Positions 22,767 to 41,236 of a stretch of 64,000 nucleotides of DNA are shown piece by piece; positions within the stretch are counted from its first letter, which is position 1, and each line of letters starts with the position of its first letter. This DNA comes from Cacajao melanocephalus (lineage: Eukaryota; Chordata; Mammalia; Primates; Pitheciidae), in assembly GCA_963573385.1 (NCBI GenBank), contig CAUYLG010062804.1, forward strand, positions 1 through 64,000, written 5' to 3'. A model generated the notes under the pieces. It had not been told where the DNA came from, did not search any database, and saw nothing but the letters and a program-made list of their open reading frames with translations. Made by a program: the position numbers and the translations under genes.

Positions 22767-22837
22767 TCAGGACACATTGCAACTGTAATTAAAGGAACAT
22801 GGGAGTTTAGTTTTTCTTATATAATTTGTTCTTTCTT

Positions 22838-23068
22838 TTGTGCAGTGGTGCGATCTCGGATCACCGCAACCTCCACCTCTCAACCTCCCAGGTTCAAGCA
22901 TTTCTCCTACGTCAGCCTCTCAAGTAGCTGGGATTACAGGTGCCTGCCACCACACTCGGATAATTTTTTTGTCTTCTTAGTAGAGACGGGGTTTCACCTT
23001 GTTGGCCAGGCTGGTTTTGAACTCCTGACCTCAAGTGATCAGCCTACCTTGGCCTCCCAAAGTGCTAT
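22838..23068 (-). mobile_element. Alu, truncated at both ends
   Basis: From gtgcagtggtgcgatctcgg to cctcccaaagtgct. Confidence 0.9.
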
Positions 23069-23585
<517 letters not shown>

Positions 23586-23593
23586 CCAAACTA

Positions 23594-23901
23594 GGACATG
23601 TGCAGTGGCTTATGCCTGTAATCACACCATTTTGGGAGGTCAAGGCAAGAGGACTGCATGAGGCCAATAGTTCAATAACATCCTGGGCAACATAATGAGA
23701 TGTCTCCCAATCTCAATAAAACATTAAAAATGTAGCCGGGCATGGTGGTGCACCCCTGTAGTCTTAGCTACTTGGAGGTCTGAGGTGGGAAAATCACTTG
23801 AGCCCAGGAGATCAAGGCTGCGGTGAGCTATGATCACGCCACTGCATTCCAGCCTGGGTAACAGAGTGAAACCTTGTCTCTAAAAAAAAACCCAAAAAAC
23901 A
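23594..23901 (+). mobile_element. Alu, full length, diverged
   Basis: Starts ggacatgtgcagtggcttat. AluJ-type readings (gaggccaatagttcaa, ctgggcaacataatgaga). Confidence 0.9.
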
Positions 23902-23957
23902 AAGTGCATATTAAAATGTTTTAAAAGTATTCATATTAATTTAAAAAGTATTATTTT

Positions 23958-24612
<655 letters not shown>

Positions 24613-24616
24613 CACT

Positions 24617-24930
24617 GGGCAATGCCTGGGGTGGTGGCTCATGTCTGTAATCTCAGCACTTTGGGAGGCTGAGGCCAGCGGATCACTTGACCCCAGGAGT
24701 TCAAGACCAGCCTGGGCAACGTGGTGAAACTCCATCTGTACAAAAAATACAAAAATTAGCCTGGTGTGGTGGCGCGTGCCTGTAGTCCAGGCTATTCAGT
24801 TGGCTAAGGCAGGAAGAAGCCTTGAGCCCAGGAAATGGAGGCTGCAGTGAACTGTGATTGCACCACTGCACCCCATCCTGGGCGACAGAGCAAGACCCTG
24901 TCTCAAAACACAAAACAAAACAACAAAAAT
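24617..24930 (+). mobile_element. Alu nested in L1
   Basis: From gcctggggtggtggctcatg to an ACAAA-type tail. L1 text (tgggcaa / ggcaaagg) continues across it. Confidence 0.93.
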
Positions 24931-25307
24931 CAGGCAAAGGATTGGAACAGACATTTCTCAAAAGAAAATACTCAAATGGCTAGGAGGTACATGAAAAAGT
25001 CCTCAATATCGCTAGTCATCAGAGAATGCAAATTAATCTGCATGTAGGCAAGCATGAAAAAAAAAAAGATCTTGGTGCTGTCTGCCAAAAAAAAAAAAGG
25101 AAGAAAAAAAAAAAAAGAGAATGCAAATTAAAATTACAATGAGGAATCATCTCCCACTTGTTAGAATGGCTACTATAAAAATGATGAACGATAATGTGTT
25201 GGCAATGAGGTGAAGAAAGGAAACCCCTGCACACCATTGGTGGGAGTGCGAGTTAGTACAAACCTTTTGAAAATCAGTATGGAGTCTCCTGGAAAAATTC
25301 TAAATAG
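24931..25307 (+). mobile_element. L1 ORF2 3' segment, part 2
   Basis: aggcaaaggattggaacaga, gctagtcatcagagaatgca and gaatcatctcccacttgtta follow the L1 order. A small A-rich insertion lies inside it. Confidence 0.88.
25035..25119 (+). mobile_element. Short A-rich retroinsertion inside L1
   Basis: Two short unique pieces (atctgcatgtaggcaagcat, gatcttggtgctgtctgcc), each followed by an A run, and a third A-rich block. The L1 word agagaatgcaaatta is duplicated on both sides. Source RNA not identified. Confidence 0.7.
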
Positions 25308-26160
<853 letters not shown>

Positions 26161-26294
26161 TAATTTTGTATTTTAGTAGAGATGGGGTTTCTCCATGTTG
26201 GTTAGGCTGGTCTTGAACTCCTGACTTCAGGTGATCCACCTGCCTTGGCCTCCCAAAGTGCTGGAATTAAAGGCATGAGCCACCGCAACAGGCC
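26161..26294 (-). mobile_element. Alu, split part 2
   Basis: From taattttgtattttagtaga to gagccaccgcaacaggcc. Completes the 25655 copy. Confidence 0.9.
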
Positions 26295-27366
<1,072 letters not shown>

Positions 27367-27484
27367 TGTGATAACTAATTTTCAGTGTTAACTTGACTGG
27401 ATTAAGGGTACCTAGATAGCTCGGAAAGCATTATTTCTGGGTATGTCTGAGTGTATTTCTGGAAGAGATTGGCATTTGTTGTTG

Positions 27485-27709
27485 TTATTTTTTCTTCCCA
27501 AGCTCAGGTGATCCTCCCATCTCAGCCTCCCAAACAACTGGGACTACAGGCACACACAACCACTCTGGGCTATTTTTTGTAATTTTTTGTAGAGATGGGG
27601 TTTTGCCATGTTACACAGGCTGGTCTCTAACTCCTGGGCTCAAGCTATCCTCTCACCTGGACTTCCTAAAGTGTTGAGACTACAGGCCTCAGTTACTGTG
27701 CCTGGCAAG
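27485..27709 (-). mobile_element. Alu fragment
   Basis: From cccaagctcaggtgatcctc to cagttactgtgcctggca. The host word gattggcatttg is partly repeated afterwards. Confidence 0.85.
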
Positions 27710-27767
27710 ATTGGGATTTGAACTGGCAAGAGTGGCATTTCTTTAAATTAAAAAAGAGTAAATTTAA

Positions 27768-28062
27768 TTTAATTTTTTCTTTTTTTGAGATGGAGTCTCA
27801 CTCTGTTGCCCAGACTGGAGTGCATTGGCATGATCTCGGCTGCAACCTCTGCCTCCTGAGTTCAAGCAATTCTCCTGCCTCAGCCTCCTGAGTAGCTGGG
27901 ATTACAGGCATGTGCCATCATGCCCCGCTAATTTTTGTATTTTTAGTAGAGACAGGGTTTCATCAACTTGGCCAGCCTGGTCTCAAACTCCTGATCTTGT
28001 GATCTGCCCACCTTGGCCTCCTAAAGTGCTGGGATTACAGGCGTGAGCCAGTGTGCCTGGCC
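27768..28062 (-). mobile_element. Alu, full length
   Basis: T-rich head, then gagatggagtctcactctgt to gccagtgtgcctggcc. Target duplication aaaaagagtaaat on both sides. Confidence 0.95.
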
Positions 28063-28087
28063 AAAAAGAGTAAATGTTAATACAAAA

Positions 28088-28206
28088 TAGAGATGAGGGT
28101 CTCACAATGTTGCCCAGGCTGGTCTCAAACTCCTGGCCCCAAGTGATCCTCCCACCTCAGCCTCCCAAAGTGCTGGGATTACAGGTGTGAGCCACCAAGG
28201 CCTTCC
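28088..28206 (-). mobile_element. Alu left-monomer fragment
   Basis: From agagatgagggtctcacaat to gagccaccaaggccttcc. Confidence 0.85.
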
Positions 28207-28663
28207 AAGATTGGCATTTGAATCAGCGGACTGAGTAAGGAAGATCCACCTTCATCTGATGTGGTTGGGCACCATCCAATCAGCTGAGGGCCTGGATGTA
28301 ACCAAAAGGAAAGGCAAACTGCTGCACTCTCTCTTTTTGCTGGAGCTAGAATACCCATCTCATCCTGCCCTTGGACATCACAACTGCAGGTTCTCTGGTC
28401 TTTGGACTCTTACAAGAGGCCTCCTAGGTTCTCAGGCCTTTGGCCTTGGTCTAAGACCTAAACAATTGGTTTAGCTCCCCTGGTTATAAGACCTTTGAAC
28501 TTGGACTGAGTCACACTGCCAGCTTCCTTGGTTCTCCGGCATGCAGATGGCCTAATGTGGGACTTCTCAGCCTCCATAACTGCTAATAAATGCCCTCTCA
28601 TCTCTCTCTCTGTATATACACGTCCTATTGGTTCCATTTCTCTGGAAAACACTGACTAATACA

Positions 28664-28978
28664 AAGAGTGAACTCAAGAGTGTGAAATATTTTTTTGAGA
28701 GGTAAAGCAAAAAATTGCCGATTGTAATGACATGGAGATTAGTAGTGATCTTAGTAAGAGGAATTTCAGGGGAGTAGTAAAGATGAAAGTCAGGTGCAAT
28801 GAGTTCAAGAGTGAATATTAGAAAAGGATGCACTGTGTTGGACTGAAATAAATGGTGACAGAATGAACTTGTGGTTTCAGATACATATATATATATATGT
28901 ATATATATACACACACACACACATAGAAACAATTATGAATATGTGTGTATTTGTGTATTAACATACATAAAATTTCTG
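28664..28978. other. Non-Alu interval, no gene seen
   Basis: Unique-looking DNA ending in a TA/CA microsatellite. A 121-aa minus-strand open frame here is partly the dinucleotide repeat and has no motif. Confidence 0.5.
28881..28924. repeat. Compound (TA)n(CA)n microsatellite
   Basis: acatatatatatatatgtat and then tatacacacacacacacat. Confidence 0.93.
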
Positions 28979-29830
<852 letters not shown>

Positions 29831-29857
29831 TTAGCTTTATTCACTAAGAGGGTCTAG

Positions 29858-30077
29858 GGGCTGGGCTCAGTGGCTCACGCCTGTAATCCTAGCACTTTGG
29901 TAGCCCAAGTGGGAGGATTGCTTGAGCCCAGGAGTTCAAGACCAGCCTGGTCAACCCATAGTGAAACCCTGTCTCTACAAAAAAAAAAAAAAAAAAAAAA
30001 AATTAGCCAGGCTGAGGTCATGCCATTGCACTCCAGCCTGGGCAACAAGAGTGAAACTCCATCTCAAAAAAAAAAAA
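29858..30077 (+). mobile_element. Alu with internal deletion
   Basis: Starts ggggctgggctcagtggctc. Expanded middle A run, then attagccaggctgaggtcat, so most of the right monomer is lost. Confidence 0.92.
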
Positions 30078-30102
30078 TATTGTTCAAAAAACTGAAAAAT
30101 AG

Positions 30103-30220
30103 TCCAGGTGTAGGGGCTCACTTCTGTAATCCCAGCACTTTGGGAGATCAAGGCGGGAGGATTGGTTGAGCCCAGGTATTTGAGACCAGTCTGGGCAACA
30201 TAGTGAGACCCTGTCTCTAC

Positions 30221-30251
<31 letters not shown>

Positions 30252-30380
30252 AGCTGGGCATGGTGGCATTCACTACTCGGGAGGCTAGGTGGGAGAAACC
30301 TGGAGGGAGTGGGAGCCCTGGAACTCTAGGCTTCAGTGACCCTGTCCCAAAAAAAGAGAGAAAATTGAAAAAAAAAATAG
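30103..30380 (+). mobile_element. Alu, rearranged right monomer
   Basis: Starts agtccaggtgtaggggctca. Linker of about 33 A, then a shortened and scrambled right monomer (gggaggctaggtgggagaaa). Confidence 0.88.
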
Positions 30381-30393
30381 GAAAAGTTAGAGG

Positions 30394-30687
30394 GCTGGCA
30401 CGGTGGCTCATGCCTGTAATTCCAACACTTTGGGCAGTTGAGGTGGGTGGATCACAAGGTCAGGAGTTTGAAACCAGTCTGGCCAATATGGTGAAACCCC
30501 ATCTGTACTAAAAATACAAAAATTTGCTGGGCATTGTGGTAGGCGCCTGCAGTCCCAGATACTCAAGAGGCTGAGGCAGAAGAATCACTTGAACCCGGGA
30601 GGCGGAGGTTGCAGTGAGCTGAGATCACGCCACTATACTCCAGCGTTGGCGACAAAGCGAGAGTCTGTCTCAAAAAAAAAAAAAAAA
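30394..30687 (+). mobile_element. Alu, full length
   Basis: Starts ggctggcacggtggctcatg. A-tail of about 16. Confidence 0.95.
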
Positions 30688-31106
30688 TTAGAAACATTTT
30701 GCTGGAGTGTTTCCTCCTTTTTTTCACCCTCTGACCCCCTCATTCAGCTAATTCGAGGACACAGGATTGTAAAAATGTGTGAGGACTGAGGCGTATGTTG
30801 TGGTTAGAAAATGGGAAATTCAACTGCAGTTAATAAAAACGTGCTGGCCACTTAGAGTCTTCTAGGGTTGTAGTACCTTGGATTAAGCCATTATGGCTTA
30901 GATTTTGAACTTCATCTTTTCCAGTTTAATAACATGGTCAAGTCAGTTATATGAATGAGTTAAATGCATCCGTGGATTCTCATGCCAACCAGTCTCTTGT
31001 GAGAATACATAAACCAGAATGTCAATTTACTACCTTACAATGAGAAATGTAACCAGACAGCAGATTGTATATTCAGATTGTATATTTTATCAGCTGCTTG
31101 AGATTT
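30688..31106. other. Non-Alu interval, no gene seen
   Basis: Unique-looking DNA. The word cagattgtatatt is tandemly doubled at 31061-31086. Confidence 0.5.
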
Positions 31107-31712
<606 letters not shown>

Positions 31713-32235
31713 TGCTTGAGATATTCTTTCCTTGTAGGATAATCTACATGGAAGCCTAGTTATCATCAGATTTTCTAGTAAACAGGAATCTAGAGCAAGA
31801 ATTAGATCAGTAATCGTAAAAGACCAGTGTTATCTAATTATGATAACCGAACACAATGATTTCAGCCTTAAGAATAGAATTGCTAAGAGAAGGTTGCTTT
31901 TTCTCTACCGCTATTTTCTTTCATGTGAGTTGAGCTGGAATGGTGCTCTCCTTGCTTTTCCTTTATCCACTGTCATCCAAGGTAGACAGTAACCCATCTG
32001 ACTGGCAAATCAGGAAAAACAACCTAGGCATCCTTGCCGCATTTCCTCTCATTTCTCTCAAGACTACACACTTCCTCTAGGATTTAAGCCTTACTTGGTC
32101 CAGTGTGTTCAGTGTTGCCCAGGGCCAACTTCTTCATTAGGTACACCAGGCAGTGCCTAGGGTCTATTATACCAAGGGTGCCTAGGGTCCATGAAAATGT
32201 TTTAATTTCCTTTAAAATCAGAAGAAAACAAATGA
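31713..32235. other. Non-Alu interval, possible old repeat at its end
   Basis: No exon seen. The last part (ggccaacttcttcattaggt, ggcagtgcctagggtctatt) looks like a dispersed repeat that continues after the next Alu; family unknown. Confidence 0.4.
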
Positions 32236-32561
32236 GACTGGGTGTGATGGCTCAGGCCTGTAGTCCCAGCACTTTGGGAGGCCGCTACTGTAGGATTGCT
32301 TGAGCTTAGGAGTTGGAGATCAGCCTAGGCAATTTAGTGAGACCCCATATCCCTATGTACAAAAAATTTAAAAATTGGCTGGGTGTGGTGCCATGTACCT
32401 TTGGTCCTAGCTACTTGGGAGGCTGGGGTGGAAGGATCCTTGAGCCCAGGAGGTTTAGACTGCAGTGAGCCAAGATCTTGGCACTGCACTCCAGCCTCGG
32501 CAACAGAGTGAGACCCTATATGGAAAAAAAAGAAAAAGAAAAAACAGAAGAAGAAAAAAAT
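32236..32561 (+). mobile_element. Alu, full length, diverged
   Basis: From agactgggtgtgatggctca to a tail rich in AAG units. Confidence 0.93.
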
Positions 32562-32633
32562 GAATTTGTAGGTCAAACAAAAATGTTTTAATATATGTGT
32601 ATCACTATAGTCATAATGTATCATTTTTAGTAT

Positions 32634-32925
32634 CTTTTTTTTTTGAGATGGAGTTTCGCTCTTATTGCTCAGGCTGCAGTGCAATGACGTGATCTTGGCT
32701 CACCTCAACTCCGCCTCCCGGGTTCAAGTGATTCTCCTGCCTTATCCTCCCGAGTAGCTGGGATTACAGGCATGCACCCCCACTCTTGGCTAATTTTTGT
32801 ATTTTTAGTAGAAATGGGGTTCTCCATGTTGGTTAGGCTGGTCTCAAACTCCCAACCTCAGGTGATCTGCCCGCCTTGGCCTCCCAAAGTGCTGGGATTA
32901 CAGGCGTGAGCCACCGTGCTGGGCC
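32634..32925 (-). mobile_element. Alu, full length
   Basis: From tttttttgagatggagtttc to gagccaccgtgctgggcc, followed by a (TTC)n stretch. Confidence 0.95.
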
Positions 32926-33855
<930 letters not shown>

Positions 33856-33930
33856 CAAATCCTTCTGTATTTTGGACTTAGCCAAAAGAAAAATGAGAGA
33901 AGTCATTGACATTATCCTATTATCCAAAGT

Positions 33931-34196
33931 GTAATACCAACACTTTGGTAGGCCGAGGCAGGTGGAATACCTGAGTTTGAAACCAGCCTGACTAACATGG
34001 TGAAACTCCATCTCTACTAAAAAGACAAAAAGTTAGTCGGGTGTTGTGGCAGATGCCTGTAATCCCAGATACTCAGGAGGCTGAGGCAGGAGAATCGCTT
34101 GAACCCCGGAGTTGGAGGTTGCAGTGAACCGAGATTGCATCACTGCACTCCAGCCAGAGCAACAAGAGCAAAACTCTGTCTCAAAAAAAAAAAAAG
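33931..34196 (+). mobile_element. Alu, 5'-truncated
   Basis: Starts gtgtaataccaacactttgg and runs to the A-tail. Confidence 0.92.
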
Positions 34197-34331
34197 TCAC
34201 TAATGTTATGTGATATTATGTTCGGAGAGTAAGTTGGGATTATAAATAACATTTTTCAGGTAAATCAGTATATTCTTAGTTTTTTTCCCCCTTATCTACC
34301 TGATTTAAAATCCTGGATATTTGAGTTTTAG

Positions 34332-34614
<283 letters not shown>

Positions 34615-34750
34615 AATTTTCATGTTTTTAGTAGAGATGGGATTTCACCATGTTGTCCAGGCTGGTCTTGAACTCCTGACCTCAAGTGATCCTCCTGCCT
34701 CAGTCTCCCAAAGTGCTGGGATTATAGGCTTGAGCCACCACGCCCAGTCA
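34615..34750 (-). mobile_element. Alu left monomer, second copy
   Basis: From taattttcatgtttttagta to gagccaccacgcccagtc. Two left monomers follow one right monomer, by nested insertion or Alu-Alu recombination. Confidence 0.88.
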
Positions 34751-34751
34751 A

Positions 34752-36134
34752 GTTTTTTTTTTTTTCAGCCAAGCAGCAGTTTTATTAGTGGTGCTGGGTT
34801 CTTCCCATACCTTGCAGTGTGCTTAGAAGCATTCCCAAGGGTTTCCACAGAATGCCTCCCAGAGCCCGGGACAACACTGTGTAGCATTGAGGCTGGAATC
34901 ATATAAATAAAGCTTTGGTGTGTAGGTTTGTAGGAGAGAGTACAGGTTAACACTGATAGAAAACTTCAGACAACACCAGCTCTCAATGTGAATTGGGTTT
35001 TTGGCCAAGGGGGTAACTTCTAAGTGACTGGACACTGGCCTGTTGCCATGGCTTCTCAAGGCCCCAGCAACAGGAGGAGAGCGTCTAGGGCTGAGGCTCC
35101 ACGTGGCCCTGTTGCTTCACCTGCATCTGCAGGTACTGCCCTTTGCCTTCCTCCAAGCCCTTCTCATCCTTGGTCTTGGGCATGAGCTGGGGCACAGCAG
35201 CAACCTGCCCTCCTGGCTCAACAACACATAGGTGAAGGCACTGCTGGCCTGGTAGGGCTTTTAAGAGCTGTCCACACCAGCGTCAGCATCCACCAAGACC
35301 TTGATCTTCATGGACTTATTGCTCGTGAAGGTCATGCATCCTGAGATGGTGATGACGCAGCCTTTTCTGATCTTGTGAAAATTAATGGTGTTCACAGAAG
35401 CTGTGACGATGTTGGTCTTGCAGTGGCATGCAGCCACAATCCTGGCGACTTGGTCAATGAGCTTCATGGTCATGCCTCCATGCATGAAGCTGTGCAAGGT
35501 ACAGTCTGAAGGTCCCACCAGGTGGATCAAGCTGTAGCTGACAGCTCTGTGTTGAGGACTGGCTGGCTGATGTCCTCGTTCTTCCACTTGGCCTCCATGC
35601 ACTCTAGCTTCTGGGCTTCCTACTGCTTCCAGCCCTCCTCCTCCTGCTGACGCTGGGAATACTCAACAGGAGGCACCTCAGGGACCTTGTCCACGTTCTT
35701 CAGCGACAAGGGCAAATACCAGAGGGTGGCCTTATTGGCCAGCTTTTCGGCACCTGTGAGGATGTTTTCGGATATCACATTGACCTGCACATCCACAGAG
35801 TGCTTGGAGGTGTAGGTGATCTCCGAGCTGACATGGGCCACCTCACTGATGTACTTGGGCGACAGGAAGTCAGTGTGCCCAACCCAAGCCAGCACGGCCA
35901 CACAGCTGGGTGCTGATGATGGCACCCGCCTCCTTGAACATCTTCAGGACGGTTCCCTCGTGGACATTGCCAGCCACGTTGGCATCATTTGGCTGCATGA
36001 TCCGGCAGATCTGGATGGCAGATGCTGTCTCGACGTCTGGGCCCGACCATGCTGGCAGCTGGGGGTGCCGGTGGTGGTGGTGGCGGGTGACTGGCTACAG
36101 GAGGGCACAGGTGTCTGGCCGGCCCGGTGTGGAA
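34752..36134 (-). pseudogene. ACOT7 pseudogene: ACOT7 processed pseudogene
   Basis: Read on the minus strand this is an intronless copy of the mRNA for ACOT7, the cytosolic enzyme that hydrolyses long-chain acyl-CoA to free fatty acid and CoA with two hotdog-fold domains. The start-codon region is at 36048-36050 and the normal stop falls near 35085. Conserved stretches include DFLSP, EITYTSKHSV, VQVNV, KNVDKV, HLVGPSDCTLH, HCKTNIVTAS and GCVITISG. It is dead: the frame is lost just after the start, about nine residues after AGAIIST are deleted, further shifts lie between the two hotdog halves, and there are many substitutions. A polyadenylation signal (34781-34786, reverse) is followed by an A-tail. 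The 15-bp target duplication ttgagttttagtttt lies at 34321 and 36135. Identification rests on recalled family sequence. Confidence 0.93.
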
Positions 36135-36298
36135 TTGAGTTTTAGTTTTGAGAAAATTAAAGTTTTGGTTGTTAAAATGATTGAAGTTCTGGCTAACTTC
36201 AATTTTAAAATTCACCAATAATAAAACTATTATTTATCAATAAGAAGAAATGAGTTAGAAAATATTCAATCCCTTCAATTCAGTTGGGGAATAAACTA

Positions 36299-36595
36299 TT
36301 TTTTTTTTTTGAGACGGAGTCTCGCTTTGTCACTCAGGCTGGAGTGCGTTGAGTGGTGTGATCTCGGCTCACTGCAATCTCCGCCTCCCAGGTTCATGCG
36401 ATTCTCCAGCCTAAGCCTTCCGAGTAGCTAGGACTACACATGCATGCCACCATGCCCAGCTAATTTTTTGTATTTTTAGTAGAGATGAAGTTTCACTGTG
36501 TTAGCCAGGATGGTCTCGATGTCCTGACCTTGGGATCTGCCCACCTCGGCCTTCCAAAGTGCTGGGATTATAGGCATGAGCTACCATGCCCAGCC
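36299..36595 (-). mobile_element. Alu, full length
   Basis: From tttttgagacggagtctcgc to gagctaccatgcccagcc. Target duplication taaactatt on both sides. Confidence 0.96.
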
Positions 36596-36687
36596 CTAAA
36601 CTATTATTTTTTGAATATCTGACACATATCAAGCATTTACTTAGGTGTCTGGATCCACATTGCACTTTAATTATTTAAACTGTCCTG

Positions 36688-37011
<324 letters not shown>

Positions 37012-37027
37012 TAGTCCTTTAAATTTA

Positions 37028-37329
<302 letters not shown>

Positions 37330-37330
37330 T

Positions 37331-37430
37331 CAGTATCCTTATCCCCACTTTAGAATTAAAGAAATTGAGGCTGAGAGCAGTTAAGTATCTTTGCAGAGAT
37401 CATACATTAATGGGATGGCAGCACTAAAAA
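37331..37430 (-). mobile_element. MIR
   Basis: tccttatccccactttagaa, gaaattgaggctgagagcag, ttaagtatctttgcagagat follow the reverse MIR consensus (ccccattttaca, aaactgaggc, gttaagtaactt). Confidence 0.82.
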
Positions 37431-37544
37431 TACAAAACTATACCTAAAGTTAAAAAGCCTGTATTATTTTCTGATTCACCATAGTACTTCTCTTAGTAAA
37501 AGTAAGTGATGATACTTTGTATCTGTCTTGTTTCACATAAATTA

Positions 37545-37624
37545 TAACAAAACTCCTTAAGGACAGGGGCCATGTCTTAAATTTTTACAATATCCCTAAT
37601 GAATTTTCAAGAAATACTGCTTGA
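37545..37624 (+). mobile_element. L2 3' end
   Basis: aaactccttaaggacagggg and ccatgtcttaaat, then tatccctaatgaatttt, match the L2 tail (ctccttgagggcagggac). An Alu follows and the word aaatactgcttga is duplicated. Confidence 0.65.
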
Positions 37625-37767
37625 GGTGGGGCCCAGTGGATCACACCTATAATCCCAGCACTTTGGGAGGCCGAGGCGGGTGGATCATGAGGTCAGGAGT
37701 TCAAGATCAGCCTGGCCAACATGTGAAACCCGGTCTTTAAAAAAAAAAAAAGAAAAGAAAAGAAAAA
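37625..37767 (+). mobile_element. Alu left monomer
   Basis: From ggtggggcccagtggatcac to an AAAAG-type tail, with target duplication aaatactgcttga. Confidence 0.92.
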
Positions 37768-37821
37768 AAATACTGCTTGAATGGTATGGTTGGTTCCTGG
37801 TATTTAAATAATGTTATTTAA

Positions 37822-37964
37822 TTTTTTTTGTTTAATTTTTTTTTTTTAAAGATGGGGTTTCACCATGTTGGCCAGGCTGATCTCGAACTCCTGACCTCAA
37901 ATGATCCACCCACCTCAGCCTCCAAAAGTGCTGGGATTACAGGCGTCAGCCACCACACCTGGCC
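37822..37964 (-). mobile_element. Alu left monomer
   Basis: T-rich head, then aaagatggggtttcaccatg to cagccaccacacctggcc. Confidence 0.88.
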
Positions 37965-38106
37965 TTATTTAATTTTTAAATGGTATTTCAATGATAGAAA
38001 TAAATTACGCTTTTCTAACCTTAGTATTTATAATGCAATTACTCTGACTTATTTCACATCAGAGACAATTTTGTCATTCATCTTACATAAAAAAATATGT
38101 AAATAG

Positions 38107-38403
38107 GCCGGATGCAGTGGCTCACGTCTGTAATCCCAACACTTTGGGAAGCTGCAGCAGGCAGATTGCTTGAGCTCAGGAGTTTGAGACCAGCCTAGGC
38201 AGCATGGCAAAACCCTGTTTCTACAAAAAATATAATTATTAGCTGAACATGGTGGCATATACCTGTGATCCCACCTACTGGGAGGCTGAGGTAGGAGGAT
38301 CACCTGAGCCCAGGGAGTTCGAGGCTGCAGAAAGCTATTGTCATGCCACTGCACTCCAGCCTGGGTGACAGAGTCAGACATTGCCTCAAAAAAAAAAAAA
38401 AAG
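38107..38403 (+). mobile_element. Alu, full length, old type
   Basis: Starts ggccggatgcagtggctcac. AluJ-like readings. A-tail of about 15. Confidence 0.94.
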
Positions 38404-39244
38404 CACAAACACATATGCAGCTTTTTTTTTTTTTGCTGCCATTCTGCCATATTTGGAATGTACATTATGATACCATGCTTATATACAATATATTAAATGT
38501 ATTTAACTTCATTTGCAGGCTATTTAACTCTAGGAGTTGCTTTATGAATATCATTCTGGGACTTTGAGGACTTTCCTAAGTACTTTCTGTCTGTTCAGTA
38601 CTGAGAATACTAATAATAAATAAATAGTAAAAGGACAGTACTATCTATAGTGTTGAAAACACTGACAGAGAAATGGACTTTGTCTTTGGAAAGGTATTAG
38701 CCTCAAGGGGTTAAGTAGTCCTAGAACTTGAAAACATTTTTTTTTTCTGAGTCTTGCAGAATTAGGCAGAATGGAAACCCATATTTGAATGTACTAAAAT
38801 AGTTATCAGCCAAGGACTCTTCACCCTGGGATTGGTGCTCTTGCCCTGGCCCTAATGCCTTTCCTTTCAAAATACAAACCAGACCAAACCAAACAAAAAT
38901 GTCTCACACTCCTCAAACTCCATCCAAATTAGCAACATTCAGAATTTACGTTTCAGGCAGGCCATCATCAAACACTGAAAAGTCTAAGTTCTTACGCAGG
39001 GACTGAGAGGAAAGTCTAGTGGGTGGAATGTGTTACTTGGCCGCAGACCCAGCTCATATTTTCTATAAGCAAACACCACCTTAGCTTAGGGTGAATGTCT
39101 TTAAGAATACCTCTGGGGCTGACCTCCCTCAGCTCAGGGAGGTTTTTTTTAAAAAGTATAATCCAGTTTTGAGAACCTAAATAATTTCATTACAAAGAAC
39201 TTTACATTTCCTTTTAACAAGCATTTACAGAAAACCTTTTATGA
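38404..39244. other. Alu-free interval, no gene seen
   Basis: About 840 bases of unique-looking DNA with no open frame above the noise and no recognised repeat. One of the few such stretches in the left two thirds. Confidence 0.55.
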
Positions 39245-39478
39245 GGTCAGGCACGGTGGCTCACACTTGTAATCACAGCACTTTGGGAGGCCAAGGCATG
39301 GGGATCAGTTGGGGCCAGGAGTTCAAGACCAGTCTAGCCAACATGGTGAAACCCCATCTTAGGAGGCTGAGGCAGGAGAATTGCTTGACCCAGGAAGGGG
39401 AGGTTGCAATGAGCCGAGATCACGCCACTGCACTCTGTTTGCGACAGAGCGAGACCCTGTCACAAACAAAAACAAGAA
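39245..39478 (+). mobile_element. Alu with internal deletion
   Basis: Starts aggtcaggcacggtggctca. The linker and early right monomer are missing (ccccatcttaggaggctgag). Target duplication agaaaacct on both sides. Confidence 0.93.
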
Positions 39479-39866
39479 AGAAAACCTGCTATAATAGATT
39501 TCTTTGAATGTAACTATCAAGAAACAACTCAAGTTAGCTTAGGCCAAAAAAGGAGAGATTATTGTAAGAATATAGGGATGTTTAGAAGAAACCAAGGAGA
39601 GAGATGTAGCTGGCCCCAAGAAAGACCACAAACAAGTTGTTGATAGCCCAGACATTATTTTCTCTCCACCTCTCCAATATCCCTTCTCTGTTTGTTTCTT
39701 CTCGCTAGAGTAGCTAGCTTCCTCTGCTACCCTGGCGCAACGTAGAATATAGCTGCCTCTAACTCCTGAGGTAATCTCATACAAACTCAGCAGCGCAAAG
39801 AAACTGAGAATCCCACATCTTTTATATTTTTACTTAAATGCTATTTATTTTTACACAGCAAATAGA
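39479..39866. mobile_element. Old dispersed repeat, family not assigned
   Basis: caagaaacaactcaagttag, cttaggccaaaaaaggagag and attattgtaagaatataggg follow a mammalian repeat pattern that also appears near 56807. No coding potential. Confidence 0.45.
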
Positions 39867-39867
39867 T

Positions 39868-40016
39868 TTTTTTTTTAAGAGACGGGGTCTTGCCCTGTTG
39901 GCCAGGCTGGAGTGCAGTGAAGCAATGATAGCTCAAGCCATCCTCTCACCTTAGCCTCCTAAGTAGCTGGGACTATAGGCACCCACCACTATGCCCAGCT
40001 AATTAAAATTTTTTTT
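39868..40016 (-). mobile_element. Alu, split part 1
   Basis: From aagagacggggtcttgccct to atgcccagctaattaaaatt. Confidence 0.87.
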
Positions 40017-40325
40017 GAGGGAGGGCATGGTGGCTCATGCTTGTAATCCCAGCACTTTGGGAGGCCGAGGCAGGCGGATCACTTGCGGTCAGGAGTTCGA
40101 GACCAGCCTGGTCAATATGGTGAAACCCTATCTCTACTAAAAATACCCAAATTAGCTGGGCGTGGTGGTGTGTGCTTGTAATTCCAGCTGCTCGGAAGGC
40201 TGAGGCAGAAGAATCATTTGAACACAGGAGGCAAATGTTAAAAGTGAGCCAAGATCGTGCCACTGCACTCCAGCCTGGGAGACAGAGCAAGAGTCTGTCA
40301 CCAAAAAAAAAAAAAAAAAAAAAAA
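40017..40325 (+). mobile_element. Alu nested in opposite-strand Alu
   Basis: From agggagggcatggtggctca to an A-tail of about 25. Confidence 0.95.
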
Positions 40326-40342
40326 TTATTATTGTTATTTAT

Positions 40343-40809
<467 letters not shown>

Positions 40810-40811
40810 TT

Positions 40812-41225
<414 letters not shown>

Positions 41226-41236
41226 AAAATTGGTAT

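Larger units (their letters stand above)
27367..28663 (+). mobile_element. Old LTR-like element broken up by Alus
   Basis: Starts gtgataactaattttcagtg and ends tctggaaaacactgactaat plus aca. Between Alu pieces, gattggcatttgaatcagcg, catccaatcagctgagggcc and gggacttctcagcctccata keep the order of one dispersed family with TG...CA-type ends. I do not name the family. No intact gene. Confidence 0.6.

Noticed and set aside
35261..35925. Two 101-113 aa minus-strand frames as possible functional ACOT7-like proteins
   Set aside because: They are pieces of one processed pseudogene separated by frame breaks, with an A-tail and target duplication and no promoter.
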